Assembly: GCA_041619555.1 (NCBI GenBank)
Contig: JBFKDQ010000006.1
Coordinates: forward strand, 37,205 to 101,204
Source: Oceanococcus sp041619555
GTDB taxonomy: Bacteria > Pseudomonadota > Gammaproteobacteria > Nevskiales > Oceanococcaceae
Direction: 5' to 3'
Length of the DNA stretch: 64,000 nt
Shown: in pieces, positions 8,755 through 17,665 of the stretch
Layout: each line of letters starts with the position of its first letter
Position numbering within the stretch: the stretch's first letter is position 1
Made by a program: the position numbers and the translations under genes
Notes under the pieces: model-generated
Told to the model about the DNA's origin: nothing
Database searches by the model: none
The model's input: only the letters and a program-made list of their open reading frames with translations

Positions 8755-11700
8755 ATGCGAGAGCTTCTCGACGCTCGTTGTTTGGTTGTTTACTTGGCGA
8801 TGTTTCTCACTGCTTGCGGTGGCTCCGGAGTGGATTTCAGGAACGGCTCGACCGGTCCGACCGATCCGGACACGGATCAGATCGAAGCCGAAGCACGTCT
8901 GGCCGAATTGCTGATCATTCCGAGCAGCAATCAACTGGCGAATGATGCGGACGACCCGACCGACGAAGGTTTGACCCTGACGATTGTGGCGCTGGATGCC
9001 AACCGGGTGGTGTTGCCGAATGTCCGGATCGCGCTGACGGCCACGAAACAGAATGGCAGCGGGGGTGATGGCGTCATTTCATTCCCTGCCTTTGCCGGCG
9101 CACAGGCCGAGCCGGCGACGGACGAAACAGGCACTTTGCTCGCGATCCTCACTACCGGCGGAGATGCGACCGAACGCAATATCGTCGTGCAGGCCGCGAA
9201 CGGGTCGATCCGCTCGTTGCCGCTGATTATCAGCGTGGTCGATCCGGCGGCGGTAACCACCGGATTGCCGGTGGCCCAGATCAAGCTGGTCGCTGACAAT
9301 GACACGCTGAGCAGTGATGCCGACACCGTGGCCGAGGGCATCGCCCTGACCGTTTTTGCCACCGATGAGCGCGGCAATACGGTTGAGGACGTGGATATCG
9401 AATTTTTTGTCACCGATCTGCTGGGCAGCAATGCGCCCAGTCTTGGTGCGGTGACGGTGCAGCAGAGAAGAACCGACAACGCCGGAACCGCACGCGCGGT
9501 GCTCACCACCGGTGGCAATCCGGAATCGCGTCAGTTCCGGGTCAAAGCGGTGGTGGCGAACGATAGCCAGATCGCCGCAAGCTCCGTGACGATCACCGTG
9601 CCGGGAACCAATTCAAGCCTGGCTTCGCTTGATTTATTCAGTAGTGCGAAGCAGATCCTGAATTCCGGTAGCGATACCATCACGCTGACGGCCATTGCCA
9701 AGGATGCGGACAATAATGCGCTGGTGAATGCGCCGCTGCGCTTCCAGGCGAATCAGGGCGTGCTGACGCCCGGTGGAGTGATTCTGACCAATGCCAATGG
9801 GGTGGCCAGCGTCACGCTCAGCGCGGGTGGCGTCGCCGATGGCAGCCAGATTCAGGTCAGTCTGAGCGGGGTCGACACCAACCTGAGCCGCAGCCTGATG
9901 ATCGGGGTGGTTCAGGATCCTGCGGATGTCGATCCGGCTACAGAGGTCTCGACCCTCAGGCTGTTCGCCAACCAGGACATCCTCGCCGCCGATGCCGATA
10001 CCGAGGAAGAAGGCATCGCCCTGGCTGCCGTGGTCACCGATGCCGCCGGCAATACCGTGCCTGGCGTCGCCGTGAGCTTCGCCCTGACGGATCTCAATGG
10101 CCAGGTGGTCTCCAATCAGGGCGCATTGACCGTTGCCAACTTCGTTTCGGACGAAAGCGGGATCGTGCGTGCCGTGCTGACCACCGGAGGCAATGCCACC
10201 GCGCGTCAGTTCCAGGTTCGGGTTGAAATCGCCGGGAACGCCAATGTGCCCAGCAGTTCGGTGATGGTCACTGTTCCCGGCACCAATGATGGTCTCGCCT
10301 CGTTGGATCTGCTGAGCAGCAGCACCCAGGTGCTCAATACCGGCGACAACAGCCTCACCCTCACCGCCATTGCCAAAGACGGGAACAACAATGCCCTGGC
10401 CGGTGCCGCTCTGCGTTTTCGCACCACGGCCGGTGTCCTGTCCCCTGGCGGCGTGCTGCTGACCGGGGCCGATGGTCGGGTCGTGTCCGCGTTGAGCGCC
10501 GGCGGCGTGGCGGCAGGCACCTCGATCACCGTGACCCTGGAAGCGGTGGACAGCAATGTGAATCCAATGACCACCAGCGTTGCGGTGATCGCGGATACGC
10601 CCGAGCCGACCCCCGCATTCATTTCCTTGCTTGCCGCAACGCCAACCATGGGTACGGAGGCCGATTCCGTTGCCGAGGGCATGGAATTGACCGCTCTGGT
10701 GCGTGACAGTGCCGGCATACTCCTGGCGGGGGAAGCGGTGAGTTTCAGCGTTGTCGGCGGTCAGGCCGCGCTCTCGGTCACGCAAGGCGTGACCGATGGC
10801 AGTGGCGTGGCCCGCGCCGTCCTCACGACGGCAGGTGATCCGACGAATCGCAATGTGACGGTTCGAGCGATGGCGGGTGCGGTGTCTACCGCGGTCGAGA
10901 TTCAGATCATTGGCACGAACATGACCATTTCCGGTGCGAACTCCATCGGTGATGGAGATTCCACTATCCTCACCGCCCGTCTGGTCAATGGCGCGGGCGA
11001 AGGCATCGCCAATCAGACCGTCAATTTGTCGGTCGTCGATGGTAGCGGTAGCGTGGAAGTGGATCCGGTGAGCGGCGTCACCGATTCCTCCGGACGGCTT
11101 GAGTTCGAAGTGATCGGAAGGTCGGCCGGGACGGCCCAGATCATTGCCGATGCATCCCCCTTGGGTACCACGCTCGCCCGTCCCACTTTTGATGTCACCG
11201 TGGCGGGCTTCTCGCTCGCATTCGGATTTCCGGATGCGGATGGAGAGCTTGCGCTCGGGGCCACAGTACCGGTGACCGTGCGGCTCAGCGGCGCGGATTG
11301 TGCCAGTTCCACCCAGGTTGATGCGGCATGCAACAGTTCCGGAAATCCGGTTGTGAGATTTGCAGCAACCCGCGGAACCCTCTTCCCTAGCGGAACCCTC
11401 TCCCCCGGCGGCTTTGTCGCAACCGCCAATGCCCCCTTCCGGGACGATCAACTGCCAACAGGCACATTGGATGCGACGGATACTTCTGCCGATGGGGTGG
11501 CCACGGTGGACTTGTCTTCCGATTTCGCAGACGGCTCCGGTCCGGTGCAGATCACCGCGACCGGCCCGGGTGGCTCCTCAGCAAGTCTGAACCTCGAGTT
11601 CGTGGCGACCAGTCCGGATTCGGTGGAGGTTCAGGCAGAGCCCAATACCGTGCCGCTCAATGGCACCAGCCAGATTGAGGTTCGCGTGCGGGATGCTTCG

Positions 11701-13401
11701 GAAAATCCCGTCAAGAATGAACTGGTTGAGTTCAGTCTGAAAGATTCCACCGGCGGCAAGCTGTCCGCCACCAGCCGGATCACGGACAGTCTTGGTCGGG
11801 CATTTGTCACCTATACCGCAACGAGTCTGACCAGTGGCAAGGATGGCGTGACCGTCACCGCGAGTCTGCCGCAGCGTCCCGCCGTTGCGTCGGCCCAGGT
11901 CCAGCTCACCGTCAGCGGCGGTGCTCTGCGGATCATTCTTGGAACCGGGAACGAACTTTCGCAGAACAGTCCGACCAGCTACGCGATGCCGTGGTCGGTG
12001 ATCGTGACCGACAGTTCGGGCAATCCGGCACCGGCCAGTACGGTGTTTCGACTGAGCTACGAACCATTGCGATTTGGCAAGGGCTTTTATACCTGTCCCG
12101 AAGAAGGCAAGCCCTGGGTGAGAAACGTGGTCCAGGTGTGTGAGGACGAGGACCTGGACAACGATTTCATCAACGATTTCCTCTACGACGAAGATATCGA
12201 CAATGACGGCAACCTGGATGTGAATGAAGATGCCAATGGCAACGGCGTTCTGGATGTCGCGGAGATCGATGTGGATGGTGATGGTCGCGCCGATCCGGCG
12301 AATGAGGATCTGGATAATGATGGCCGTCTGGATCTCGGGGAGGACCTGAATAGCAACGGCGTTCTGGATGTTGGAGAAGACCTCAATGGCGATGGCTTGC
12401 TGGCCACGGATGAAGATCTGAATTTCAATGGTGTGCAGGATCCGGGCGAGGATCTGGATGGCGACGGCAAACTGGACATCGGTGAAGATCTCAATGCCGA
12501 CGGCGTGCTGGATCAGGAAGACACCGATTGTGACGGCAATCTTGATGTGAATGAAGATACGAACGGCAATGGGGTTCTGGATGACGGCGAAGACATTGAC
12601 GGGGACGGTCGTCTGGATCTTGCCCGCGAAGACGTCAACTTCAATGGCCGGCTCGACCACGAGGATGTTGACTGTGACGGCGTGCTTGACCCCAATGAAG
12701 ACCTGAACGGGAACGGACGTTTCGACATCGCTTTGGGTGAAGACATTGATGGCGATGGTCGTTTCGATATCGGCGAAGATCTCAACGGGAACGGTGTGCT
12801 GGATCCGGGTGAAGATGTCGATGGCGACGGGGTGCTGGATCTGAATGAAGACCTGAACGGTAATCTGCGCTTCGATCCGGCTGAGGATCTTGACGGGGAT
12901 GGGAATTTCGATCGGGTCTTCGAGGATCTGGACCGGGACGGCAACCTTGATGTCCTGGAAGATCTCAATGGCAATGGCATCCTGGATGCAGGTGAGGATC
13001 TGGATGGCGACGGCAAGCTCGATACCGTCGATGAGGATCAGTTCTATGCAGGCAATCCGAATGTGCCGGTCAGTATCGTGGGCAACGGACGGCTGGATAT
13101 CGCCGAAGACACCAACCAGGATGGGGTGCTCACGCCCGGAAACGTGGTTTCCTTGCCTTCGACCATTGAACTGGATGAAAACGGTTTCGGCGAGTTCAAT
13201 CTGATCTACGCCGAGCAATACGCAGGCTGGGTGCGGATCCGTCTGCGTGCGGTAGCCTCGGTTGGCGGTACAGAAACGACGGCAATCCAGACTTTTGATC
13301 TGCCCGGGATCGCATCGGATTTTGCCAACTGTCCGGAAACCAGCCCGCCGGGTTCGCCCAGTCCGTTTGGTTTCATTGCGACCTGTCTGACTGCGGATTA
13401 G
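8755..13401 (+). CDS. Large lipoprotein with bacterial Ig-like domains and Asp-rich Ca-binding-type repeats
   Basis: The 1548-residue protein starts with a short signal sequence and lipobox (FLTAC, Cys about residue 22), so it is predicted to be lipid-anchored. Residues about 35–1080 hold seven or more invasin/Big_1-like Ig repeats, recognisable by recurring motifs such as GTARAVLTTGG and GVARAVLTTAG before a beta-strand, and by alternating LSAGGV versions. Residues about 1133–1459 are some 25 copies of D-x-[DN]-x-[DN]-G-x-[LF]-D units. A 90-residue C-terminal beta-rich segment follows. ATG 8755 is preferred over 8719 because AGGGG precedes it and it puts the signal peptide at the N-terminus. 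The likely role is a surface adhesin or matrix protein; the function is inferred from architecture only. Confidence 0.85.
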   Translation: MRELLDARCLVVYLAMFLTACGGSGVDFRNGSTGPTDPDTDQIEAEARLAELLIIPSSNQLANDADDPTDEGLTLTIVALDANRVVLPNVRIALTATKQNGSGGDGVISFPAFAGAQAEPATDETGTLLAILTTGGDATERNIVVQAANGSIRSLPLIISVVDPAAVTTGLPVAQIKLVADNDTLSSDADTVAEGIALTVFATDERGNTVEDVDIEFFVTDLLGSNAPSLGAVTVQQRRTDNAGTARAVLTTGGNPESRQFRVKAVVANDSQIAASSVTITVPGTNSSLASLDLFSSAKQILNSGSDTITLTAIAKDADNNALVNAPLRFQANQGVLTPGGVILTNANGVASVTLSAGGVADGSQIQVSLSGVDTNLSRSLMIGVVQDPADVDPATEVSTLRLFANQDILAADADTEEEGIALAAVVTDAAGNTVPGVAVSFALTDLNGQVVSNQGALTVANFVSDESGIVRAVLTTGGNATARQFQVRVEIAGNANVPSSSVMVTVPGTNDGLASLDLLSSSTQVLNTGDNSLTLTAIAKDGNNNALAGAALRFRTTAGVLSPGGVLLTGADGRVVSALSAGGVAAGTSITVTLEAVDSNVNPMTTSVAVIADTPEPTPAFISLLAATPTMGTEADSVAEGMELTALVRDSAGILLAGEAVSFSVVGGQAALSVTQGVTDGSGVARAVLTTAGDPTNRNVTVRAMAGAVSTAVEIQIIGTNMTISGANSIGDGDSTILTARLVNGAGEGIANQTVNLSVVDGSGSVEVDPVSGVTDSSGRLEFEVIGRSAGTAQIIADASPLGTTLARPTFDVTVAGFSLAFGFPDADGELALGATVPVTVRLSGADCASSTQVDAACNSSGNPVVRFAATRGTLFPSGTLSPGGFVATANAPFRDDQLPTGTLDATDTSADGVATVDLSSDFADGSGPVQITATGPGGSSASLNLEFVATSPDSVEVQAEPNTVPLNGTSQIEVRVRDASENPVKNELVEFSLKDSTGGKLSATSRITDSLGRAFVTYTATSLTSGKDGVTVTASLPQRPAVASAQVQLTVSGGALRIILGTGNELSQNSPTSYAMPWSVIVTDSSGNPAPASTVFRLSYEPLRFGKGFYTCPEEGKPWVRNVVQVCEDEDLDNDFINDFLYDEDIDNDGNLDVNEDANGNGVLDVAEIDVDGDGRADPANEDLDNDGRLDLGEDLNSNGVLDVGEDLNGDGLLATDEDLNFNGVQDPGEDLDGDGKLDIGEDLNADGVLDQEDTDCDGNLDVNEDTNGNGVLDDGEDIDGDGRLDLAREDVNFNGRLDHEDVDCDGVLDPNEDLNGNGRFDIALGEDIDGDGRFDIGEDLNGNGVLDPGEDVDGDGVLDLNEDLNGNLRFDPAEDLDGDGNFDRVFEDLDRDGNLDVLEDLNGNGILDAGEDLDGDGKLDTVDEDQFYAGNPNVPVSIVGNGRLDIAEDTNQDGVLTPGNVVSLPSTIELDENGFGEFNLIYAEQYAGWVRIRLRAVASVGGTETTAIQTFDLPGIASDFANCPETSPPGSPSPFGFIATCLTAD
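12151..13131 (+). repeat. In-frame tandem Asp/Asn/Gly repeats (EF-hand-loop/TSP3-like)
   Basis: About 25 imperfect units of roughly 12–14 codons follow the pattern GEDLNGNGVLD / GEDLDGDGKLD, alternating DLN and DVD/DLD forms. The spacing of Asp/Asn resembles calcium-binding loops of dockerin and thrombospondin type 3 repeats. The DNA copies vary at silent positions, so the array is old or under selection rather than newly expanded. Confidence 0.85.
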
Positions 13402-13496
13402 GGATCGAGCGCTGCCACAGGGAGTCCGATTTCCAGCTCATGTTCTGCGGGTGAACTGGGCGCCGTCGGTGGGGCTGAAGTGGTGAGGATAAAAGA

Positions 13497-13523
13497 GCCC
13501 CTGAGCGATGTTCACTCAGGGGC
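13497..13523. terminator. Hairpin downstream of the Ig-like lipoprotein gene
   Basis: GCCCCTGAG and CTCAGGGGC form a 9-bp stem around a 9-base loop, about 95 bases after the stop codon. There is only a weak T/A tract (AAAAGA on the left). The stem core is the same GCCCCTGA sequence as in the stronger hairpin at 13639–13675. Confidence 0.55.
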
Positions 13524-13638
13524 CAAATGAATGTTTTCACTTTCGGCAGATTGACGGAAAAGCTTTACGGGGACGCACCACCCGAATCAGTGCACTAGCA
13601 CATCGGCGTGGCCGCGCTTCAGCCCTGAGGCCGCCATG

Positions 13639-13675
13639 AAAAAGCCCCTGAACGCTTCCGTTCAGGGGCTTTTTT
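13639..13675. terminator. Strong bidirectional terminator between the lipoprotein gene and clpB
   Basis: AAAAAGCCCCTGAACG and CGTTCAGGGGCTTTTT form a perfect 16-bp stem with a CTTC tetraloop. T tracts on both strands mean it can end the plus-strand lipoprotein transcript and the minus-strand clpB transcript, whose stop codon lies 19 bases away. Confidence 0.92.
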
Positions 13676-13693
13676 GCTCGACCTTGCCGGATC

Positions 13694-16276
13694 TCAGTCG
13701 GCGCTCAGTGCGATGGAAATGCTGCCGGCCGCGTCCAGCGAGAGCCGGATGGCATGTACCGGCCCTTCCTGTTTACGCAGCAATTGTTCCGCAAGTGGAT
13801 TCTCCAGCTCTGTCTGGATCGCGCGTCGCAGAGGGCGGGCGCCGTAGACCGGGTCGAAGCCGGCCTTGGCCAGCAGGCCGACCACGTCCTCGGCGTACTC
13901 CAGTTTCAGGCCCTGTTTGTCCAGGCGCTGCGTGAGGATCTGCAACTGATTCTCTGCGATATGGCGGATCTGATCCTCGCCCAGCGCATGGAAGACCACC
14001 GCCTCGTCGATACGATTGATGAATTCCGGTCGGAAGTGCTGACCGACCACGCCCATCACCGCGTCTTTCATCGCCGCATACTCCTGCTCGCCCATGTCCT
14101 GGATCAGCTGTGAGCCGAGATTGGAGGTCATCACGATCACGCAGTTCTTGAAGTCGACGGTGCGGCCCTGACCGTCGGTCAGGCGGCCGTCATCAAGGAC
14201 CTGCAAGAGGATATTGAACACATCGCTGTGGGCTTTTTCGATCTCATCCAGAAGAATCACTGAATAGGGACGACGTCGGACCGCCTCGGTCAGATAGCCG
14301 CCCTGTTCGTACCCGACATAACCGGGCGGTGCGCCTATCAGACGGGCGACCGAATGTTTTTCCATGAATTCCGACATGTCGATGCGGACCATGGCTTCTT
14401 CGGTGTCGAACAGGAACTGGGCCAGGGTCTTGCACAGTTCGGTCTTGCCAACCCCGGTGGGGCCGAGGAACAGGAAAGAGCCGATCGGACGGTTGGGATC
14501 AGACAGGCCGGCGCGCGAGCGTCGAATCGCGTTGGAGACCGCGCTCACCGCGGCGTCCTGGCCGACGACACGGGTATGCAGGACCTCTTCCATGCGCAGC
14601 AGCTTCGCACGTTCGGCCTCCATCAGCTTGGCCACCGGAATCCCGGTCCATTTTGACACGACCTCAGCGATTTCATCGTCGGTGACGCGGCTGCGCAGCA
14701 GCGTATGCTCGGGCTTTTCCTGGCTGGGCTGGGCGTTCAGGCGCCGTTCCAGGTCGGGGATCCGGCCATATTGCAATTCGGACATGCGTGACAGATCACC
14801 CGCACGCTGGGCCTTCTCCAGTTCCAGCCGGGCTTTTTCCAGTTCTTCCTTGACGCCCTGGGTGTCCTGTACGTTGGCTTTCTCGGCTTTCCAGACTTCT
14901 TCCAGGTCGCTGAACTCGCGTTCGATCGTGGCGATGTCTTCCTGCAGTTTGCCGAGTCGATTGCGGGCGGCTTCGTCGGTCTCCTTCTTCAGCGCTTCAG
15001 CTTCGATCTTGAGCTGGATCATGCGCCGTTCCAGTCTGTCCATGGCTTCCGGCTTGGAGTCGATCTCCATGCGGATGCGTGAGGCGGCTTCATCGACCAG
15101 ATCAATGGCCTTGTCCGGCAGTTGTCGATCGGAGATGTACCGGTGTGACAGGCGCGCGGCGGCGATGATGGCATCGTCGCTGATCTCCACGCCGTGATGC
15201 ACCTCGTAGCGTTCTTTGAGGCCACGCAGGATGGCCACCGTATCTTCGACACTGGGTTCGTTGACCAGCACCTTCTGAAAGCGCCGTTCCAGCGCTGCGT
15301 CCTTCTCGATGTGCTGGCGATACTCGTTCAGGGTCGTTGCGCCAATGCAGTGCAGCTCGCCCCGGGCCAGTGCGGGTTTGAGCATGTTCCCCGCGTCCAT
15401 CGCACCCTCGGCCTTGCCGGCACCCACCATGGTGTGGATTTCATCGATGAACAGGATGATCTGCCCTTCCTGATGGGCCAGATCGCTAAGCACCGCCTTG
15501 AGTCGCTCCTCGAATTCCCCACGGTACTTGGCGCCGGCGATCAAGGCGCCCATGTCCAGGGACAGCAGGCGGCGGCCACGTAGATTTTCAGGGACCTCGC
15601 CGTTGATGATGCGTTGTGCAAGGCCTTCGGCGATCGCGGTCTTGCCGACCCCCGGCTCGCCAATCAGCACCGGATTGTTTTTCGTCCGGCGTGACAGCAC
15701 CTGTATGACCCGGCGGATCTCTTCATCCCGGCCGATCACGGGATCGAGCTCGCCGGCTTCGGCGCGCTGCGTCAGATCCAGGGTGTACTTGTCCAGCGCC
15801 TGGCGCTGGGATTCGGCTTCCGGGTCATCGACATTCTTGCCGCCGCGCATCTGCGTGATGGCGCTTTCCAGCAGCTCGGCATGCACGCCGTGCTGGCGCA
15901 GCAGCTTGCCCGTCGCGTTGTCGCTGCCACTGGCGGCCAGCACAAACAGTTCGCTGGAGATGTACTGGTCCTTGCGCTGCTGGGCCAGTTTGTCGGCGAG
16001 GTTGAGCAGCTTGGCGCTGTCCTGGCCGATGCCGACTTCACCGGTGGCCTCGCCCAGCGTGGGCAATTGCGCCAGTTGTTTGCGGAGCCCTTCCTTGAGC
16101 TGATGGACATTGCAACCGACCCGGTTCAGCAATGGCAGCGTGGTGCCATGTTCCTGGGCCAGCAGGGCGCTGAGGACATGAGCCGGCTCGATCTGCGCGT
16201 GATCCTGGCCGACGGCCAGACTTTGCGCATCGGCGAGCGCCGCCTGAAATTGACTGGTAAGTTTATCCATTCGCAT
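13694..16276 (-). CDS. clpB: ATP-dependent disaggregase ClpB
   Basis: The 860-residue Hsp104-family AAA+ protein begins MRMDKLTSQFQAALADAQSL, like E. coli ClpB. Features are the N domain, a first Walker A GEPGVGKT (206–213), a long coiled-coil middle domain (about 410–530, the hallmark separating ClpB from ClpA/C), a second Walker A GPTGVGKT (about 605) and the C-terminal D2 small domain. It works with DnaK to rescue aggregated proteins. A consensus-like sigma-32 promoter sits 44–72 bases upstream, and the strong hairpin at 13639–13675 ends it. Confidence 0.97.
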   Translation of the reverse strand: MRMDKLTSQFQAALADAQSLAVGQDHAQIEPAHVLSALLAQEHGTTLPLLNRVGCNVHQLKEGLRKQLAQLPTLGEATGEVGIGQDSAKLLNLADKLAQQRKDQYISSELFVLAASGSDNATGKLLRQHGVHAELLESAITQMRGGKNVDDPEAESQRQALDKYTLDLTQRAEAGELDPVIGRDEEIRRVIQVLSRRTKNNPVLIGEPGVGKTAIAEGLAQRIINGEVPENLRGRRLLSLDMGALIAGAKYRGEFEERLKAVLSDLAHQEGQIILFIDEIHTMVGAGKAEGAMDAGNMLKPALARGELHCIGATTLNEYRQHIEKDAALERRFQKVLVNEPSVEDTVAILRGLKERYEVHHGVEISDDAIIAAARLSHRYISDRQLPDKAIDLVDEAASRIRMEIDSKPEAMDRLERRMIQLKIEAEALKKETDEAARNRLGKLQEDIATIEREFSDLEEVWKAEKANVQDTQGVKEELEKARLELEKAQRAGDLSRMSELQYGRIPDLERRLNAQPSQEKPEHTLLRSRVTDDEIAEVVSKWTGIPVAKLMEAERAKLLRMEEVLHTRVVGQDAAVSAVSNAIRRSRAGLSDPNRPIGSFLFLGPTGVGKTELCKTLAQFLFDTEEAMVRIDMSEFMEKHSVARLIGAPPGYVGYEQGGYLTEAVRRRPYSVILLDEIEKAHSDVFNILLQVLDDGRLTDGQGRTVDFKNCVIVMTSNLGSQLIQDMGEQEYAAMKDAVMGVVGQHFRPEFINRIDEAVVFHALGEDQIRHIAENQLQILTQRLDKQGLKLEYAEDVVGLLAKAGFDPVYGARPLRRAIQTELENPLAEQLLRKQEGPVHAIRLSLDAAGSISIALSAD

Positions 16277-16319
16277 CGTAATGATTCTCCGCTGACTGTG
16301 TCACGTTGCACTACGCGCT

Positions 16320-16348
16320 ATGTGGGGCTGAATCCAGGATGCTTCAAG
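16320..16348 (-). promoter_or_regulatory. Sigma-32 (heat-shock) promoter of clpB
   Basis: Read on the minus strand: CTTGAAG (16348–16342), a 14-base spacer, then CCCCACAT (16327–16320). This closely matches the RpoH consensus and points at the clpB start codon. Confidence 0.85.
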
Positions 16349-16420
16349 GGCGGGGCCGACGTCGCTGATGCCATGGGGCTACAGCGACGCGGCGGAAGCC
16401 AGGTCTGCGGTGGCCTGAAT

Positions 16421-16624
16421 TCAGGCCCGATCCAGTTCGTCATACCAGTCATCATTGCTGAGCAGGCGATCGATCTCCTTCTGCTCCCGCAGGCGCTCGA
16501 TGTCCCGCCAGGTGCGTCGCTGGCGCGTGCTGCGTGGGCTGAGACTGATGGTCTCAATTTCGATCGTGCTTGCGTCATCATCATCGATTTCGATGAAGTC
16601 GTCGTCGTTGTCTTCCTGCTTCAT
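16421..16624 (-). CDS. Small acidic PA3496-family putative envelope integrity protein
   Basis: The 67-residue protein has an acidic N-terminal half (DNDDDFIEIDDDD), a basic RRTWRDIERLREQKEIDRLL helix and an acidic end. This is the pattern of the PA3496 family, which is found next to unrelated genes in many Gammaproteobacteria. ATG 16624 is chosen because TTGGAGA precedes it; the open frame extends 12 codons further. It is upstream of clpB on the same strand, but clpB has its own promoter. The precise role is unknown. Confidence 0.7.
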   Translation of the reverse strand: MKQEDNDDDFIEIDDDDASTIEIETISLSPRSTRQRRTWRDIERLREQKEIDRLLSNDDWYDELDRA

Positions 16625-16747
16625 GCCCGGTTCTCCAACAGTGCTGAATAGCTGCCGCATAGGGCATCAAATGCGAAGTATCGTGAAAAAAAAGAAAAAA
16701 TAAAGAGGTCATTGAAAATCGCGGTTCATGCTGATGGAAGTCTATGA

Positions 16748-17389
16748 TTAGTAACGGACAAATCCGCTTGCGGGCAGCTGCCCCTGGCGTCTTGATCGCG
16801 CATAATCCGCGATCGTATCGAGATCAGGCAGAGGGGGCAGGCAAGGTAAAGGGCGGCCCAGACGACGGTGCTGCCGCAAGGTCTGACGCAAGACCTTCCC
16901 CGAGCCCCAGGCAATGGTGGCAAAAACCTGCGGACAGGATTCGCTCAGTCCCAGCAGGACGTAGCCGCCGTCGGTGGCCGGTATACAGACATCCTGGCCG
17001 GATTCGACCAGGCGGACAGCGAGCGCCAGATCCTGCGTTCGCAGGCTCGGACAATCGGTGCCGATGATGACCACGGCACGGCGGGCCTGGGCGCGCATCA
17101 TGCGTCGCCCGAGTGAGCCGGACACCTGGCGCCGAAGCCGCACCCCATGTCGTCGGGCGGCCAGGAATGCCGGATGAAAGGGTGCCGGCTCACAATGCAT
17201 CTCCACGCGGCGACCGCAGCGCAGCGCCTGCTTGAGTCGGTCATGAATCAGCTGTTTCTGCACTCGTGCTGCGCCGCGCAATCCCAGCCGGGGACGCAGC
17301 CGGGTCTTGCACCATCCGGCGCGCGGTGCCTTGGCCATGATGATCAGGCTGGCCTGCCGAACGGGGGGGGGCGGGATTGCGGCTTTCAT
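16748..17389 (-). CDS. TIGR04282/DUF2064 family glycosyltransferase-like protein
   Basis: The 213-residue protein has the DUF2064 nucleotidyl/glycosyltransferase-A-like fold: IIMAKAPRAGWCKTRL at the N-terminus (phosphate-binding region), GTDCPSL near the middle and DGGYVLLGL. It ends with the PDLDTIADY motif. ATG 17389 has CAGAGGA upstream and gives the expected N-terminus; the frame opens 38 codons earlier. Family members occur with arsenosugar or sugar-modification genes, but no such partner is present here, so the substrate is unknown. Confidence 0.8.
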   Translation of the reverse strand: MKAAIPPPPVRQASLIIMAKAPRAGWCKTRLRPRLGLRGAARVQKQLIHDRLKQALRCGRRVEMHCEPAPFHPAFLAARRHGVRLRRQVSGSLGRRMMRAQARRAVVIIGTDCPSLRTQDLALAVRLVESGQDVCIPATDGGYVLLGLSESCPQVFATIAWGSGKVLRQTLRQHRRLGRPLPCLPPLPDLDTIADYARSRRQGQLPASGFVRY

Positions 17390-17525
17390 TGTGGAGTGTC
17401 CTCTGCCTCGGCGTTGTCGCTCCGGTCTGGCGCCTGGATGCATCGCGCATCCTTGCACGGACATGCAAAGATCGTGTGGCCTGCTGCAACGATCCGAAGT
17501 CATGCCTGGCTCTTCTCAAGCTAAC

Positions 17526-17555
17526 TTGACATTCCTTGCCGTTCCGAAGAATGCT
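17526..17555 (+). promoter_or_regulatory. Possible promoter of the TonB-energising operon
   Basis: A perfect TTGACA (17526–17531) is followed after 18 bases by AATGCT, a weak -10. It lies upstream of the palindrome at 17598–17617 and of the first TtpC-like gene. Confidence 0.35.
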
Positions 17556-17597
17556 GTTCATCTTAAACGCCGGGCGCAAAGTACGCTGCGGCCGCTG

Positions 17598-17617
17598 CTT
17601 GCCAACACGTTGGCAAG
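17598..17617. promoter_or_regulatory. Perfect 9-bp palindrome, probable operator
   Basis: CTTGCCAAC – AC – GTTGGCAAG is an uninterrupted dyad, 48 bases before the first start codon of the TonB operon. Promoter-like hexamers TTGCCA and TTGGCA lie within it. Size and symmetry suggest a dimeric repressor site. The cognate regulator is not identifiable in this window. Confidence 0.55.
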
Positions 17618-17665
17618 GCTATTGCTAGGGACAGTACACCTTAGATCAGGTGTTAGGGAGTGAGG

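Noticed and set aside
11578..13218. Long minus-strand open frame opposite the Ig-like lipoprotein (546 codons)
   Set aside because: It mirrors the repetitive Asp-rich array; the repeats and codon bias belong to the plus-strand gene.
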